Shown piece by piece: positions 1 to 6,620 of a stretch of DNA of 10,020 bases. Under the pieces are notes generated by a model. The model had not been told where the DNA came from. It saw only the letters and a program-made list of their open reading frames with translations, and did no database searches. Location of the stretch: the NCBI GenBank assembly GCA_017538005.1, contig JAFYJR010000008.1, positions 1-10,020 on the forward strand. The letters run 5' to 3'. The translations under genes were made by a program, and so were the position numbers. The stretch's first letter is position 1, and every line of letters starts with the position of its first letter. The DNA comes from Clostridia bacterium (GTDB lineage Bacteria; Bacillota; Clostridia; Oscillospirales; Acutalibacteraceae).

Positions 1-83
1 GCCAGAATTACCGCTATGACGAGCACTATGACCACTCTGATGGCGATAACCATGCCTCTTGTGAGCTTGATTTTCTCAGCCAA
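1..83 (-). CDS. Small membrane protein, N-terminal fragment (runs off left edge)
   Basis: Only the first 27 codons are visible, reading leftward from a TTG at 83-81. A strong ribosome binding site, GGAGGTG at 96-90, lies 6 bases upstream inside the end of truA, so this is very likely a real translated gene. The visible peptide begins MAEKIKLTRGMVIAIRVV and continues with a run of Val, Ile, Leu and Ala. That is a short basic cytoplasmic head followed by a transmembrane segment or an uncleaved signal anchor. The start overlaps the truA stop by 8 bases, which implies co-translation at the end of the ruvA-to-truA operon. An internal ATG at 53-51 is possible but has no comparable ribosome binding site. 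In many Firmicutes truA is followed by rplM; this peptide does not look like ribosomal protein L13. Function cannot be assigned from the part seen. Confidence 0.6.
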   Translation of the reverse strand, partial: MAEKIKLTRGMVIAIRVVIVLVIAVIL

Positions 84-828
84 TTGTCTCACCTCCGTAG
101 AATACTTTATTTAAGTAGAGTCCGCATGCCGGAGCGGTTTTTCCCGCGGCCTTGCGGTCTTTGTTTTCAATAATCCGCGGTATGTCATCCGCGTCGATCT
201 TGCCTTCGTTTACGAAGAGCAAAGTCCCGACCATTATGCGAACCATGTTGTAGAGGAAGCCGTCGCCCGTGACGGAGAATGTGACAACATCGCCGTCACG
301 CGTCACCGAGGCTTCATAGACGGTTCGCGTACAATCCTCTATGTCGGACTTTGCGCCGCAAAAGCCCGTAAAGTCGTGTGTGCCGACGAAGGCCTGCGCG
401 GCCTTGTCAAGTTTAACCTCGTCTATGGGAGTTTTATAGTGCAGCGCCCTTCCCTCAAGGAAAGGATCGGGGGCTTTTGCGTTGTTTATCCTGTAAATAT
501 ACTGCTTTGCCGTCGCGGAATATCTCGGATGAAAGTCCTCCGGGACATCCTCGCAGGCAAACACACTGATATCGTCGGGAAGTTTGGCGTTCAGCGCGCC
601 CATGAGTCTGAAACAGTCGATATCAGAATCCGTACGGATGGTGCAGCAGTACATATTCGCGTGGACGCCGGCGTCAGTGCGCGAGCAGCCCGTGACATCG
701 AGGCGCTCGCCGAAAATTGCTTCGACGGCGTCCTGCAGCGTCTGCTGCACGCTCACGGCATTCTCCTGTACCTGCCAGCCGTGATACGCGGTGCCTATGT
801 ACTTGAGTTTCAAAAGAATCTGTCTCAA
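76..828 (-). CDS. truA: tRNA pseudouridine(38-40) synthase TruA
   Basis: TruA converts uridines 38, 39 and 40 in the anticodon arm of many tRNAs to pseudouridine in the cytoplasm. The 250-residue product has the usual TruA length. Recognisable motifs in order are YHGWQ (15-19), the catalytic loop GCSRTDAGVHA (47-57) with the nucleophile Asp52, FHPRYSA (99-105), and GDGFLYNMVR (188-197) in the C-terminal half. The start is TTG at 828: GGGAG at 840-836 lies 7 bases upstream and no in-frame ATG is available. It begins 18 bases after the ecfT stop and its own end overlaps the next gene, so it belongs to the ruvA-ecf operon. Linkage of truA to ecfA1-ecfA2-ecfT is a classic Firmicutes arrangement. 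Confidence 0.95.
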   Translation of the reverse strand: MRQILLKLKYIGTAYHGWQVQENAVSVQQTLQDAVEAIFGERLDVTGCSRTDAGVHANMYCCTIRTDSDIDCFRLMGALNAKLPDDISVFACEDVPEDFHPRYSATAKQYIYRINNAKAPDPFLEGRALHYKTPIDEVKLDKAAQAFVGTHDFTGFCGAKSDIEDCTRTVYEASVTRDGDVVTFSVTGDGFLYNMVRIMVGTLLFVNEGKIDADDIPRIIENKDRKAAGKTAPACGLYLNKVFYGGETIG

Positions 829-846
829 ATCAAAACTCCCGAAAAA

Positions 847-1662
847 TCAGATTACGTGTTGAAAGAAAATGTTGAGGGCCACTACCCCGCCGGTCGCGAG
901 CGCTATGAAAGCGAATCCGAACGCGTCGAGTTTTGTGTACTTCATCAGTTTCATTCTCGTTCTGCCCTCGGCGCCGTGATAACAGCGGCACTCCATTGCG
1001 AAGGCAAGTTCATATGCCCGTCTGAAAGACGTGATGAACAGCGGTACGAGAACAGGTATGAGCGCCTTTGCCCTCTGGACGAGATTTCCCGTCTCCAGGT
1101 CAGCGCCGCGCGCCTTCTGCGCGTTGGTGATCTTCTCAAACTCTTCTATCAGAGTCGGAATGAAGCGGAGCGCTATCGTCATCATCATGGCAATTGTGTG
1201 CACGCCGTTTCGCATAAACTTAAACTTTGAAAACAGCTGCTCAATACCGTCGGTAATAAGCGTCGGGCTCGTAGTATAGGTAAGCAGCGAACTTGCCACA
1301 ACAAGGGCGCAGATACGGATTATCATGAATACCGCGGTAATCACGCCGCCCGTTGTTATGTGGATGAATTTCCAGTCAAGGAGCGGATCGCCCGTGCGGA
1401 CATAGAACATGTTTAAAACTGCCGTAAAGGTGATGATTATCGCTATGGGTTTGATGCTCTTTAAGATAACCTTCACGGGAATCTTCGAGAGCGCGACGAC
1501 AATAATCAGCGCGAGTACAACAAGACCCAGCGACCAGAAGTTTTTGCAGAGGAAGATTATGACAATGTAGACAATCGTCAGAATAAGTTTCATCCTCGGG
1601 TCCATACGGTGTATCACGGAGTTACCGGGAAAGAACTGGCCTATGGTAATGTCTTTCAGCAT
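847..1662 (-). CDS. ecfT: ECF transporter transmembrane component EcfT
   Basis: EcfT is the membrane scaffold of energy-coupling factor transporters. It couples ATP hydrolysis by EcfA1/EcfA2 to toppling of an interchangeable vitamin- or metal-binding S component. The 271-residue product has the family N-terminus with DPRMKL (21-26), several hydrophobic segments (about 27-58, 70-86, 105-128 and 245-269), and the cytoplasmic coupling region. The first coupling motif is a canonical Ala-Arg-Gly (184-186, in QKARGAD). The second reads MECRCYHG (223-230), keeping the Arg but not the usual Ala and Gly. Start is ATG at 1662 with GGAGGG nine bases upstream; it overlaps the ecfA2 stop by 7 bases. No S-component gene is in the window, so the substrates cannot be inferred. 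Confidence 0.95.
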   Translation of the reverse strand: MLKDITIGQFFPGNSVIHRMDPRMKLILTIVYIVIIFLCKNFWSLGLVVLALIIVVALSKIPVKVILKSIKPIAIIITFTAVLNMFYVRTGDPLLDWKFIHITTGGVITAVFMIIRICALVVASSLLTYTTSPTLITDGIEQLFSKFKFMRNGVHTIAMMMTIALRFIPTLIEEFEKITNAQKARGADLETGNLVQRAKALIPVLVPLFITSFRRAYELAFAMECRCYHGAEGRTRMKLMKYTKLDAFGFAFIALATGGVVALNIFFQHVI

Positions 1663-2522
1663 AGAGATACACCCTCCTTCCGGAGCCGGTCTATCTCTGA
1701 AACCGCCTGATCGACGGTGTAGATATTGCTCTTTACGGGAATTCCCCGCCTTTTGAGTTCAAGGAACACCTTGGTAATCTGCGGAACATCGAGTCCCACG
1801 GAGATAAGACTGTCAGCGTGTCTGTATGTCTCTTCCACGGTGTCAAAACTCATGATCTCGGCGTGGTTCATAACGAGGACTCTCGTGGCAATCTTCGCCA
1901 CATCTTCCATGGAATGAGAGACTATCATAACCGTGCTGCCCGTTGTGTCACGGTAGTCACGGATCATTTTCAGTATCGCGTCGCGACCCTTCGGGTCGAG
2001 GCCCGAGGTCGGTTCATCAAGGATCAGAATCTCGGGCTCCATAGCCATTACTCCGGCTATGGCGACGCGGCGTTTCTCACCGCCCGAGAGATCAAACGGA
2101 GATTTTTCCAGCATCTCCTCAGTGACACCCGTAAACGAGGCAGCAGAGAGAACGCGGGATTCTATATCCTCTTCATCAAGGCCCATATTTTTGGGACCGA
2201 AGGCTATGTCGGCGAATACCGTTTCCTCAAAGAGCTGATACTCCGGATACTGGAAACACAGGCCGACCTTAAAGCGTGCCTCTTTCAGCGTCTTCTTTGA
2301 CTCCCAGATATCCTGACCGTCAACGAAGATTTTACCCTCGGTAGGCTTCAGGAGTCCGTTAAAGTGCTGGATGAGTGTGGATTTACCCGAACCCGTATGT
2401 CCGATGACGGCAACGAGTTCGCCCTTTTCAATCTCCAGGTTTATGTCTTTCAAGGCAGTCACCTCAAAAGGCGTACCCACGGAATACTTGTATGTTAAAT
2501 TGTCGGTTTTAAGAATCGACAT
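1656..2522 (-). CDS. ecfA2: ECF transporter ATP-binding protein EcfA2
   Basis: This is the second ATPase of the ECF module, working as a heterodimer with EcfA1 on the cytoplasmic face of EcfT. The 288-residue sequence carries a full ABC ATPase set: Walker A GHTGSGKST (41-49), Q-loop Gln91 in CFQYPEYQLF, signature LSGGE (145-149), Walker B ILILDE (165-170) with catalytic Glu170 followed by PTSGLDP, and switch His203 in VSHSMED. The DEPTSGLDP form and the QYPEYQLFEETV stretch fit EcfA2 rather than EcfA1. ATG at 2522 has GGAG 7 bases upstream and lies one base after the ecfA1 stop; its own stop overlaps ecfT. This spacing implies coupled translation in the order A1-A2-T. Confidence 0.95.
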   Translation of the reverse strand: MSILKTDNLTYKYSVGTPFEVTALKDINLEIEKGELVAVIGHTGSGKSTLIQHFNGLLKPTEGKIFVDGQDIWESKKTLKEARFKVGLCFQYPEYQLFEETVFADIAFGPKNMGLDEEDIESRVLSAASFTGVTEEMLEKSPFDLSGGEKRRVAIAGVMAMEPEILILDEPTSGLDPKGRDAILKMIRDYRDTTGSTVMIVSHSMEDVAKIATRVLVMNHAEIMSFDTVEETYRHADSLISVGLDVPQITKVFLELKRRGIPVKSNIYTVDQAVSEIDRLRKEGVSLC

Positions 2523-2523
2523 T

Positions 2524-3366
2524 TCAGTTCTCCAGTGAATGCATTATCGCGTCGGCGCATTCCCCGTAAGTGAGGATATCGCCGGGAAGTCCGAGCGCCA
2601 AAGCAAGTTCTGTCGCCTGCGGGACATCAAGGCCCACGCCTCTTATCTCATCGACATGTCTGAAGACTTCGTAAGGCGTACCTGTAAGGAATACTTTTCC
2701 CTTATCCATGACAAGAACTTTGTCCGCGAACGCGGCTTCATCCATGTGATGCGTTATAAAAACTACGGCCATTCCGAGTTCGTCGTGCAGTTTTCTGACC
2801 GTGTCCATAACTTCCCTGCGGCCCTTCGGGTCGAGCATGGCGGTGGACTCGTCGAGAACGACGCACTCGGGCTGCATGGCAATTATGCCGGCGATGGCGA
2901 CCCTCTGTTTCTGGCCGCCGGAGAGTTTATGCGGTTCGTTTTCGCGGAATTCGTACATGCCGACGGCCTTCAATGCCTCGTCGACACGCCGGCGTATTTC
3001 CTCGGGCGGAAGCCCCAGGTTTTCGGGACCGAAAGCGACATCCTCTTCAACTACCGTCGCGACAATCTGGTTGTCGGGGTTCTGGAAGACCATACCGACA
3101 TGCTGTCTGATTTCAAGGGTCCTGTCCTCGTCTTTGGTGCTTATGCCTTTGACGGTGACCTCGCCTTTGTCGGGTATCAGAATCGCGTTGGAAAGTTTCG
3201 CCAGCGTGGACTTACCTGAACCGTTGTGTCCGAGCACGGCAATGAAATCGCCGGGATTTACTTCAAAGGACAGATCGGATACGGCCCAGTGCACATTGCC
3301 CTGAGTCTCGTCAACCTCATCATCGTAGGTGAAGTATACACCGTCAAATTTCAGTATGCTTTCCAA
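2524..3366 (-). CDS. ecfA1: ECF transporter ATP-binding protein EcfA1
   Basis: First ATPase of the ECF module. Numbered from the chosen start (280 residues), motifs are Walker A GHNGSGKST (46-54), Q-loop Gln95 in FQNPDNQ, signature LSGGQ (148-152), Walker B CVVLDE (168-173) with catalytic Glu173, and switch His206 in FITHHMDEA. The Walker B continuation ESTAMLDP, with Ser where most ABC proteins have Pro, is typical of EcfA1. I chose TTG at 3366 because AAAGGA (3381-3376) lies 9 bases upstream, the protein then begins LESILKFDGVYFTY like family members, and the gene starts 5 bases after the methyltransferase stop. A longer reading from GTG at 3414 would add 16 residues and overlap the previous gene by 43 bases with no matching ribosome binding site. 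Confidence 0.94.
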   Translation of the reverse strand: MESILKFDGVYFTYDDEVDETQGNVHWAVSDLSFEVNPGDFIAVLGHNGSGKSTLAKLSNAILIPDKGEVTVKGISTKDEDRTLEIRQHVGMVFQNPDNQIVATVVEEDVAFGPENLGLPPEEIRRRVDEALKAVGMYEFRENEPHKLSGGQKQRVAIAGIIAMQPECVVLDESTAMLDPKGRREVMDTVRKLHDELGMAVVFITHHMDEAAFADKVLVMDKGKVFLTGTPYEVFRHVDEIRGVGLDVPQATELALALGLPGDILTYGECADAIMHSLEN

Positions 3367-3371
3367 ATGTT

Positions 3372-4259
3372 TCAGTCCTTTGTCCAGATTGCGGATGCTC
3401 CGCAGGGTAAGCACATGCCTGTTTCAGTAACAGGAAGTCCTATCTCATCGCAGGCAACCTTACCGCCGTACTTCGCAGAAACGGTCGAGCCGAGTATATA
3501 ACTCATAACCGACGGTGAAAGTCCCGCCGTGTAGGAATTTATCAGAACCATCTTCGGGTCGTCAGAGAGAATCTGCGAGGCGAGTTCGACAAACTCATAT
3601 ACCTTGTCCTCAAGCTGCCAGACTTCTCCGCCCGGTCCCCTGCCGTATGACGGCGGGTCCATGATGATTATGTCGTATCTGTTACCGCGTCTTATCTCTC
3701 TCTGAATGAATTTCTCACAGTCATCCACGAGCCAGCGGCAGAAGCCGTCCTGAAGCCCTGAGAGGGCGGCATTCTCTTTTGCGTGCGCCACCATACCCTT
3801 TGACGCGTCAACATGAACCACGGCCGCGCCTTCGGCCAAAGCGGCCACTGTAGCACCCCCAGTGTAAGCGAAGAGGTTTAAGACTTTAACCTGTCCGCCT
3901 TCACCGCAACCGGTACCCCGCGAATTCTTTATGACTTCGCGCAGGAAGTCCCAGTTGACAGCCTGCTCCGGGAAAAGTCCGGTGTGCTTAAAGCCCATGG
4001 GTTTGATCTTGAAAGTCAGATCTCTGTAGTTTATGTTCCACTCGTCCGGATGAGGCTTCATGACCTCCCACTCTCCTCCGCCTTTTACAGAACGATGGTA
4101 ACGGGCATTTGCCTTTTTCCAGTACTCGTTCGTCTTCGGAGTCTTCCAGATGACCTGCGGATCCGGACGGATGAGTATGACATCACCCCACCGCTCGAGG
4201 CGTTCGCCGTCCGAGCAGTCTATGAGTTCATAGTCTTTCCAGAGTTCCGTGTTACGCAT
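3372..4259 (-). CDS. Class I SAM-dependent methyltransferase (RlmI/RlmK-like fold)
   Basis: A 295-residue protein with a Rossmann-type SAM-binding domain in its C-terminal two thirds: motif I VLNLFAYTGGAT (126-137), acidic SAM-ribose motif HVDASKG (149-155), and the catalytic-loop type motif MDPPSYGRG (200-208). The N-terminal part has ERLERWGD and FKHTGLFPEQ (90-99), which I recall from the Methyltrans_SAM group that includes 23S rRNA methyltransferases such as RlmI. An RNA base methyltransferase is therefore likely, but the exact target is not shown. ATG at 4259 is preferred because homologues, as I remember them, begin close to MRNTELWKDYELID; a TTG at 4271 would add four residues and overlap the ruvB stop by 3 bases, but neither has a strong ribosome binding site. 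It sits between ruvB and ecfA1 in the same operon. Confidence 0.82.
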   Translation of the reverse strand: MRNTELWKDYELIDCSDGERLERWGDVILIRPDPQVIWKTPKTNEYWKKANARYHRSVKGGGEWEVMKPHPDEWNINYRDLTFKIKPMGFKHTGLFPEQAVNWDFLREVIKNSRGTGCGEGGQVKVLNLFAYTGGATVAALAEGAAVVHVDASKGMVAHAKENAALSGLQDGFCRWLVDDCEKFIQREIRRGNRYDIIIMDPPSYGRGPGGEVWQLEDKVYEFVELASQILSDDPKMVLINSYTAGLSPSVMSYILGSTVSAKYGGKVACDEIGLPVTETGMCLPCGASAIWTKD

Positions 4260-4267
4260 GCTGTCTC

Positions 4268-5353
4268 TCAATCATCAAAAAGTTTTGTCTGTCCGGCAAT
4301 GGTCTTTCCTCCGGACTTGTCGTCATAGTTGTATCCGAGGTGCTTATAGCCCGCGGGCGTCACCATACGGCCGCGCGGCGTCCTTGAGAGGAAGCCTATC
4401 TGCATGAGATAGGGTTCGTAGACATCTTCTATGGTTATGGCTTCCTCGCCTATCGCCGCCGCGATGGTGTCGAGACCGACGGGACCGCCGTTGTAGTTCT
4501 TTATCATGGCGGTGAGGAGCATTCTGTCTATATTGTCGAGACCGAGGGGATCTATTTCCATCCTTGCAAGAGCAAGTTCCGCTGTCTCCTTTGTTATCGT
4601 TCCGTTGCCGACTACTTCCGCGAAGTCGCGGGCGCGCTTTAAGAGTCTGTTCGCTATACGAGGTGTGCCGCGTGAGCGCGAAGCGAGTTCTGTCGCGCCC
4701 TCCTCGTCTATACCTATCTCCAGAACTCCCGCGGAGCGCTTAACGATACCCGCGAGTTCTTCAGGTGTATAGAGTTCAAGACGAAGGATTACACCGAAGC
4801 GGTCACGGAGCGGAGCGGTTATCTGACCCGCGCGCGTCGTGGCGCCGACGAGGGTGAACTTCGGCAGGTCCAGTCTTATGGACTGCGCCGAAGGACCTTT
4901 GCCGATAATGAGATCGACGGCGCCGTCCTCCATCGCCGGATAAAGAATCTCTTCAATCTGGCGTGAGAGGCGGTGAATTTCATCGATGAACAATACATCG
5001 CCGTCGTTTAAGTTTGTGAGAAGGGCCACAAGGTCACCCTGTTTCTCAATAGCCGGACCGGATGTAACACGGATGTCAACGCCCATCTCCGCGGCAATAA
5101 TGCCCGCGAGTGTCGTCTTACCGAGTCCGGGAGGGCCGTAGAGAAGCACATGGTCCATGGGCTCGCCGCGGCGTTTGGCGGCATCGATATAGACCTTGAG
5201 GTTTTCCTTGACCTTCTCCTGGCCGATGTACTCGTTTAAAGTCCTGGGGCGGAGCGAGTACTCGACCGAGGCGTCATCTTCATTTTTGTAATGAGGGTCG
5301 ACGTATCTGCTCTCGAAGTCCATATCTTCAGTGTTGAATGTACTTGTATTCAC
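4268..5353 (-). CDS. ruvB: Holliday junction branch migration helicase RuvB
   Basis: RuvB is the hexameric AAA+ motor that pumps DNA through the RuvA-bound Holliday junction during recombinational repair. The 361-residue product has Walker A GPPGLGKT (73-80), Walker B VLFIDE (120-125) followed by IHRL, sensor 1 ATTRAG (171-176), an arginine finger in PLRDRFG (probably Arg183), and the C-terminal winged-helix domain ending with GFLSRTPRGR and TPAGYKHLG. The start is GTG at 5353, supported by AAGGAGG whose end lies 7 bases upstream, and it lies 12 bases after the ruvA stop. About 30 poorly conserved residues precede the core (EYSLRPRTLNEYIGQ), which is slightly longer than in shorter RuvBs. It forms an operon with ruvA. 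Confidence 0.97.
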   Translation of the reverse strand: MNTSTFNTEDMDFESRYVDPHYKNEDDASVEYSLRPRTLNEYIGQEKVKENLKVYIDAAKRRGEPMDHVLLYGPPGLGKTTLAGIIAAEMGVDIRVTSGPAIEKQGDLVALLTNLNDGDVLFIDEIHRLSRQIEEILYPAMEDGAVDLIIGKGPSAQSIRLDLPKFTLVGATTRAGQITAPLRDRFGVILRLELYTPEELAGIVKRSAGVLEIGIDEEGATELASRSRGTPRIANRLLKRARDFAEVVGNGTITKETAELALARMEIDPLGLDNIDRMLLTAMIKNYNGGPVGLDTIAAAIGEEAITIEDVYEPYLMQIGFLSRTPRGRMVTPAGYKHLGYNYDDKSGGKTIAGQTKLFDD

Positions 5354-5365
5354 TGTCTCCCCTCC

Positions 5366-5968
5366 TTATCTTCCGAGTTGTTTGAGAGCCTGCTTGATAA
5401 GCTGCTCCACCGGCAGGCTCTGGTCACAGTTGCCTACGGCTATCGCCGCCTCCGACTGACTGTATCCGAGTCCGACAAGGGCCGCTATCGCCTTCGGCGC
5501 CTCGCCCTTGCCCGTAGATACGGCAGTCGCCTGCGCGAAGGTCACGCCTCCGGCGGTGCCGCCGAGCTTGCCGACCTTGTCGCGAAGCTCAAGGCATACG
5601 CGCTGTGCGACCTTCGGTCCCACGCCCTGTGCCACGGTTATAGCCTTCGCGTCGCCTGAAGCGATGGCGAGATAGAGCTGCGAAGGTGTCATCTCGGAGA
5701 GAATGGCGAGTCCCGCCTTCGGACCCACACCGGAAACGGATATGAGCATCTTGAAGGCGTCGAGTTCCTCCTTGTCGAAGAAACCGTAGAGATCCATGAC
5801 ATCCTCACCCACCTTGAGGTAGGTATAGAGAGTCACTTTTGAGCCGATCGGTCCGAGTTCCTTGAGAGTATTCAGAGTCACATAGCACAGATAAGCGACA
5901 CCATTGCAATCTACCGCTGCGGTGTTGTTGTCAGTGTATGCAAGTTCTCCTGTAAGACTGAAAAACAA
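5366..5968 (-). CDS. ruvA: Holliday junction DNA-binding protein RuvA
   Basis: RuvA tetramers bind four-way DNA junctions and load RuvB. Features visible in the 200-residue protein are the N-terminal OB fold (LFFSLTGELAYTDNNTAAV), helix-hairpin-helix motifs around ISVSGVGPKAGLAIL and VAQGVGPKVAQRV, and the C-terminal RuvB-binding domain (ALVGLGYSQSEA to the end, QALKQLGR). I set the start at TTG 5968: AGGAG at 5980-5976 lies exactly 7 bases upstream, and the resulting length and N-terminus match the family. An in-frame ATG at 5998 would add ten residues, has no ribosome binding site, and lies about 15 bases from the predicted transcription start. The gene is first in its operon, behind the promoter at 6020-6048, with ruvB following 12 bases later. 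Confidence 0.95.
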   Translation of the reverse strand: MFFSLTGELAYTDNNTAAVDCNGVAYLCYVTLNTLKELGPIGSKVTLYTYLKVGEDVMDLYGFFDKEELDAFKMLISVSGVGPKAGLAILSEMTPSQLYLAIASGDAKAITVAQGVGPKVAQRVCLELRDKVGKLGGTAGGVTFAQATAVSTGKGEAPKAIAALVGLGYSQSEAAIAVGNCDQSLPVEQLIKQALKQLGR

Positions 5969-6019
5969 AGGAATTCTCCTCTCTTTATATACGCGCATTA
6001 TTACCCACTTTAACGATTT

Positions 6020-6048
6020 ATTTTACCACACGCAAGTGCAAATATCAA
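6020..6048 (-). promoter_or_regulatory. Sigma-A type promoter of the ruvA operon
   Basis: Read on the minus strand, a -35 box TTGATA (6048-6043) is followed by a 17-base spacer and a -10 box TAAAAT (6025-6020). The TGG just before the -10 gives an extended -10 (TGn). Each box differs from consensus at only one or two bases. It lies between the ruvC terminator and ruvA, leaving a leader of about 45 bases before the TTG at 5968. It would drive ruvA through truA and beyond. Confidence 0.75.
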
Positions 6049-6060
6049 TCGGTTTACATA

Positions 6061-6091
6061 ATTAAAACGAGCCGGCGTATTGCCGGCTCGT
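6061..6091 (-). terminator. Rho-independent terminator of the cooC-ruvC operon
   Basis: A perfect 10-base inverted repeat, ACGAGCCGGC at 6067-6076 and its complement at 6082-6091, encloses a 5-base loop. On the minus strand the GC-rich stem is followed by TTTTAAT, and it starts 4 bases after the ruvC stop codon. It should separate ruvC transcription from the ruvA promoter just downstream. Confidence 0.85.
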
Positions 6092-6095
6092 CTTC

Positions 6096-6620
6096 TCATA
6101 TTCCCTTTCGCTCGGAAAGTTTTCGTTTGCTCGGCGCCGCCGAGAGGCCCGAGCCGCCGACATGGCCGTGGCAGATGGCCATGGCGAGGGCATCCGCGGT
6201 GTCATCCGGCTTCGGCACCTTTGTAAGGCCGAGAATATTCTTGGTCATCTGCATGACCTGCTTCTTGTCGGCCTTGCCATAGCCCGTTACCGCCTGCTTC
6301 ACCTGAAGCGGCGTGTATTCATATACCGGAAGCGAGTTGTTCTCGGCGCACAGCAGAAGCACGCCGCGCGCCTGTGCTACGTCGATTGCGGTCTTTACAT
6401 TGGTCTGGAAGAAGAGTTTTTCCATGGCGAGCGCATCGGGATGGGTGCGCTTGATGATATAGTCCATATCCTCGTAGATTTCCTGCAGGCGCTTGCCGAA
6501 AGGAGTGTCCTTGTCGGTCGTTATCGCGCCGAAATCCACAATCTGAAACTTCGCTTTTTCATAGTCCAGAATACCCCAGCCGACTATGGCATAACCGGGG
6601 TCAACGCCGAGAATTCTCAT
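6096..6620 (-). CDS. ruvC: Crossover junction endodeoxyribonuclease RuvC
   Basis: RuvC is the dimeric, magnesium-dependent nuclease that cuts Holliday junctions after RuvAB branch migration. The 174-residue product has the RNase H-like fold with the four acidic catalytic residues at expected places: Asp7 in GVDPGYA, Glu67 in AMEKLFFQTN, and Asp140 and Asp143 in DDTADALA. The GYGKADKKQV stretch (113-122) is also characteristic. The tail after residue 153 is short and basic. ATG at 6620 has AAGGA nearby upstream and overlaps the stop of the preceding acetyl-CoA-synthase-like gene as ATGA, so ruvC is translationally coupled to that gene. It is followed immediately by a terminator. It therefore lies in a different transcription unit from ruvAB although adjacent on the same strand. 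Confidence 0.96.
   Translation of the reverse strand: MRILGVDPGYAIVGWGILDYEKAKFQIVDFGAITTDKDTPFGKRLQEIYEDMDYIIKRTHPDALAMEKLFFQTNVKTAIDVAQARGVLLLCAENNSLPVYEYTPLQVKQAVTGYGKADKKQVMQMTKNILGLTKVPKPDDTADALAMAICHGHVGGSGLSAAPSKRKLSERKGI

Noticed and set aside
376..1230. Plus-strand 284-codon open frame
   Set aside because: It runs antisense across the end of ecfT and most of truA, both clear family members. The translation shows no recognisable motif and is a shadow of high-GC codon usage.
2539..3219. Plus-strand 226-codon open frame opposite ecfA1
   Set aside because: It is fully antisense to a complete ABC ATPase with all motifs and has no domain of its own.
3367..3414. Sixteen-residue N-terminal extension of EcfA1 from GTG 3414
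   Set aside because: It would overlap the methyltransferase by 43 bases and ignores AAAGGA placed before TTG 3366.
5969..5998. Ten-residue N-terminal extension of RuvA from ATG 5998
   Set aside because: There is no ribosome binding site before the ATG. The AGGAG at 5980-5976 lies inside the extension at ideal distance from TTG 5968, and family RuvA proteins start at that point.
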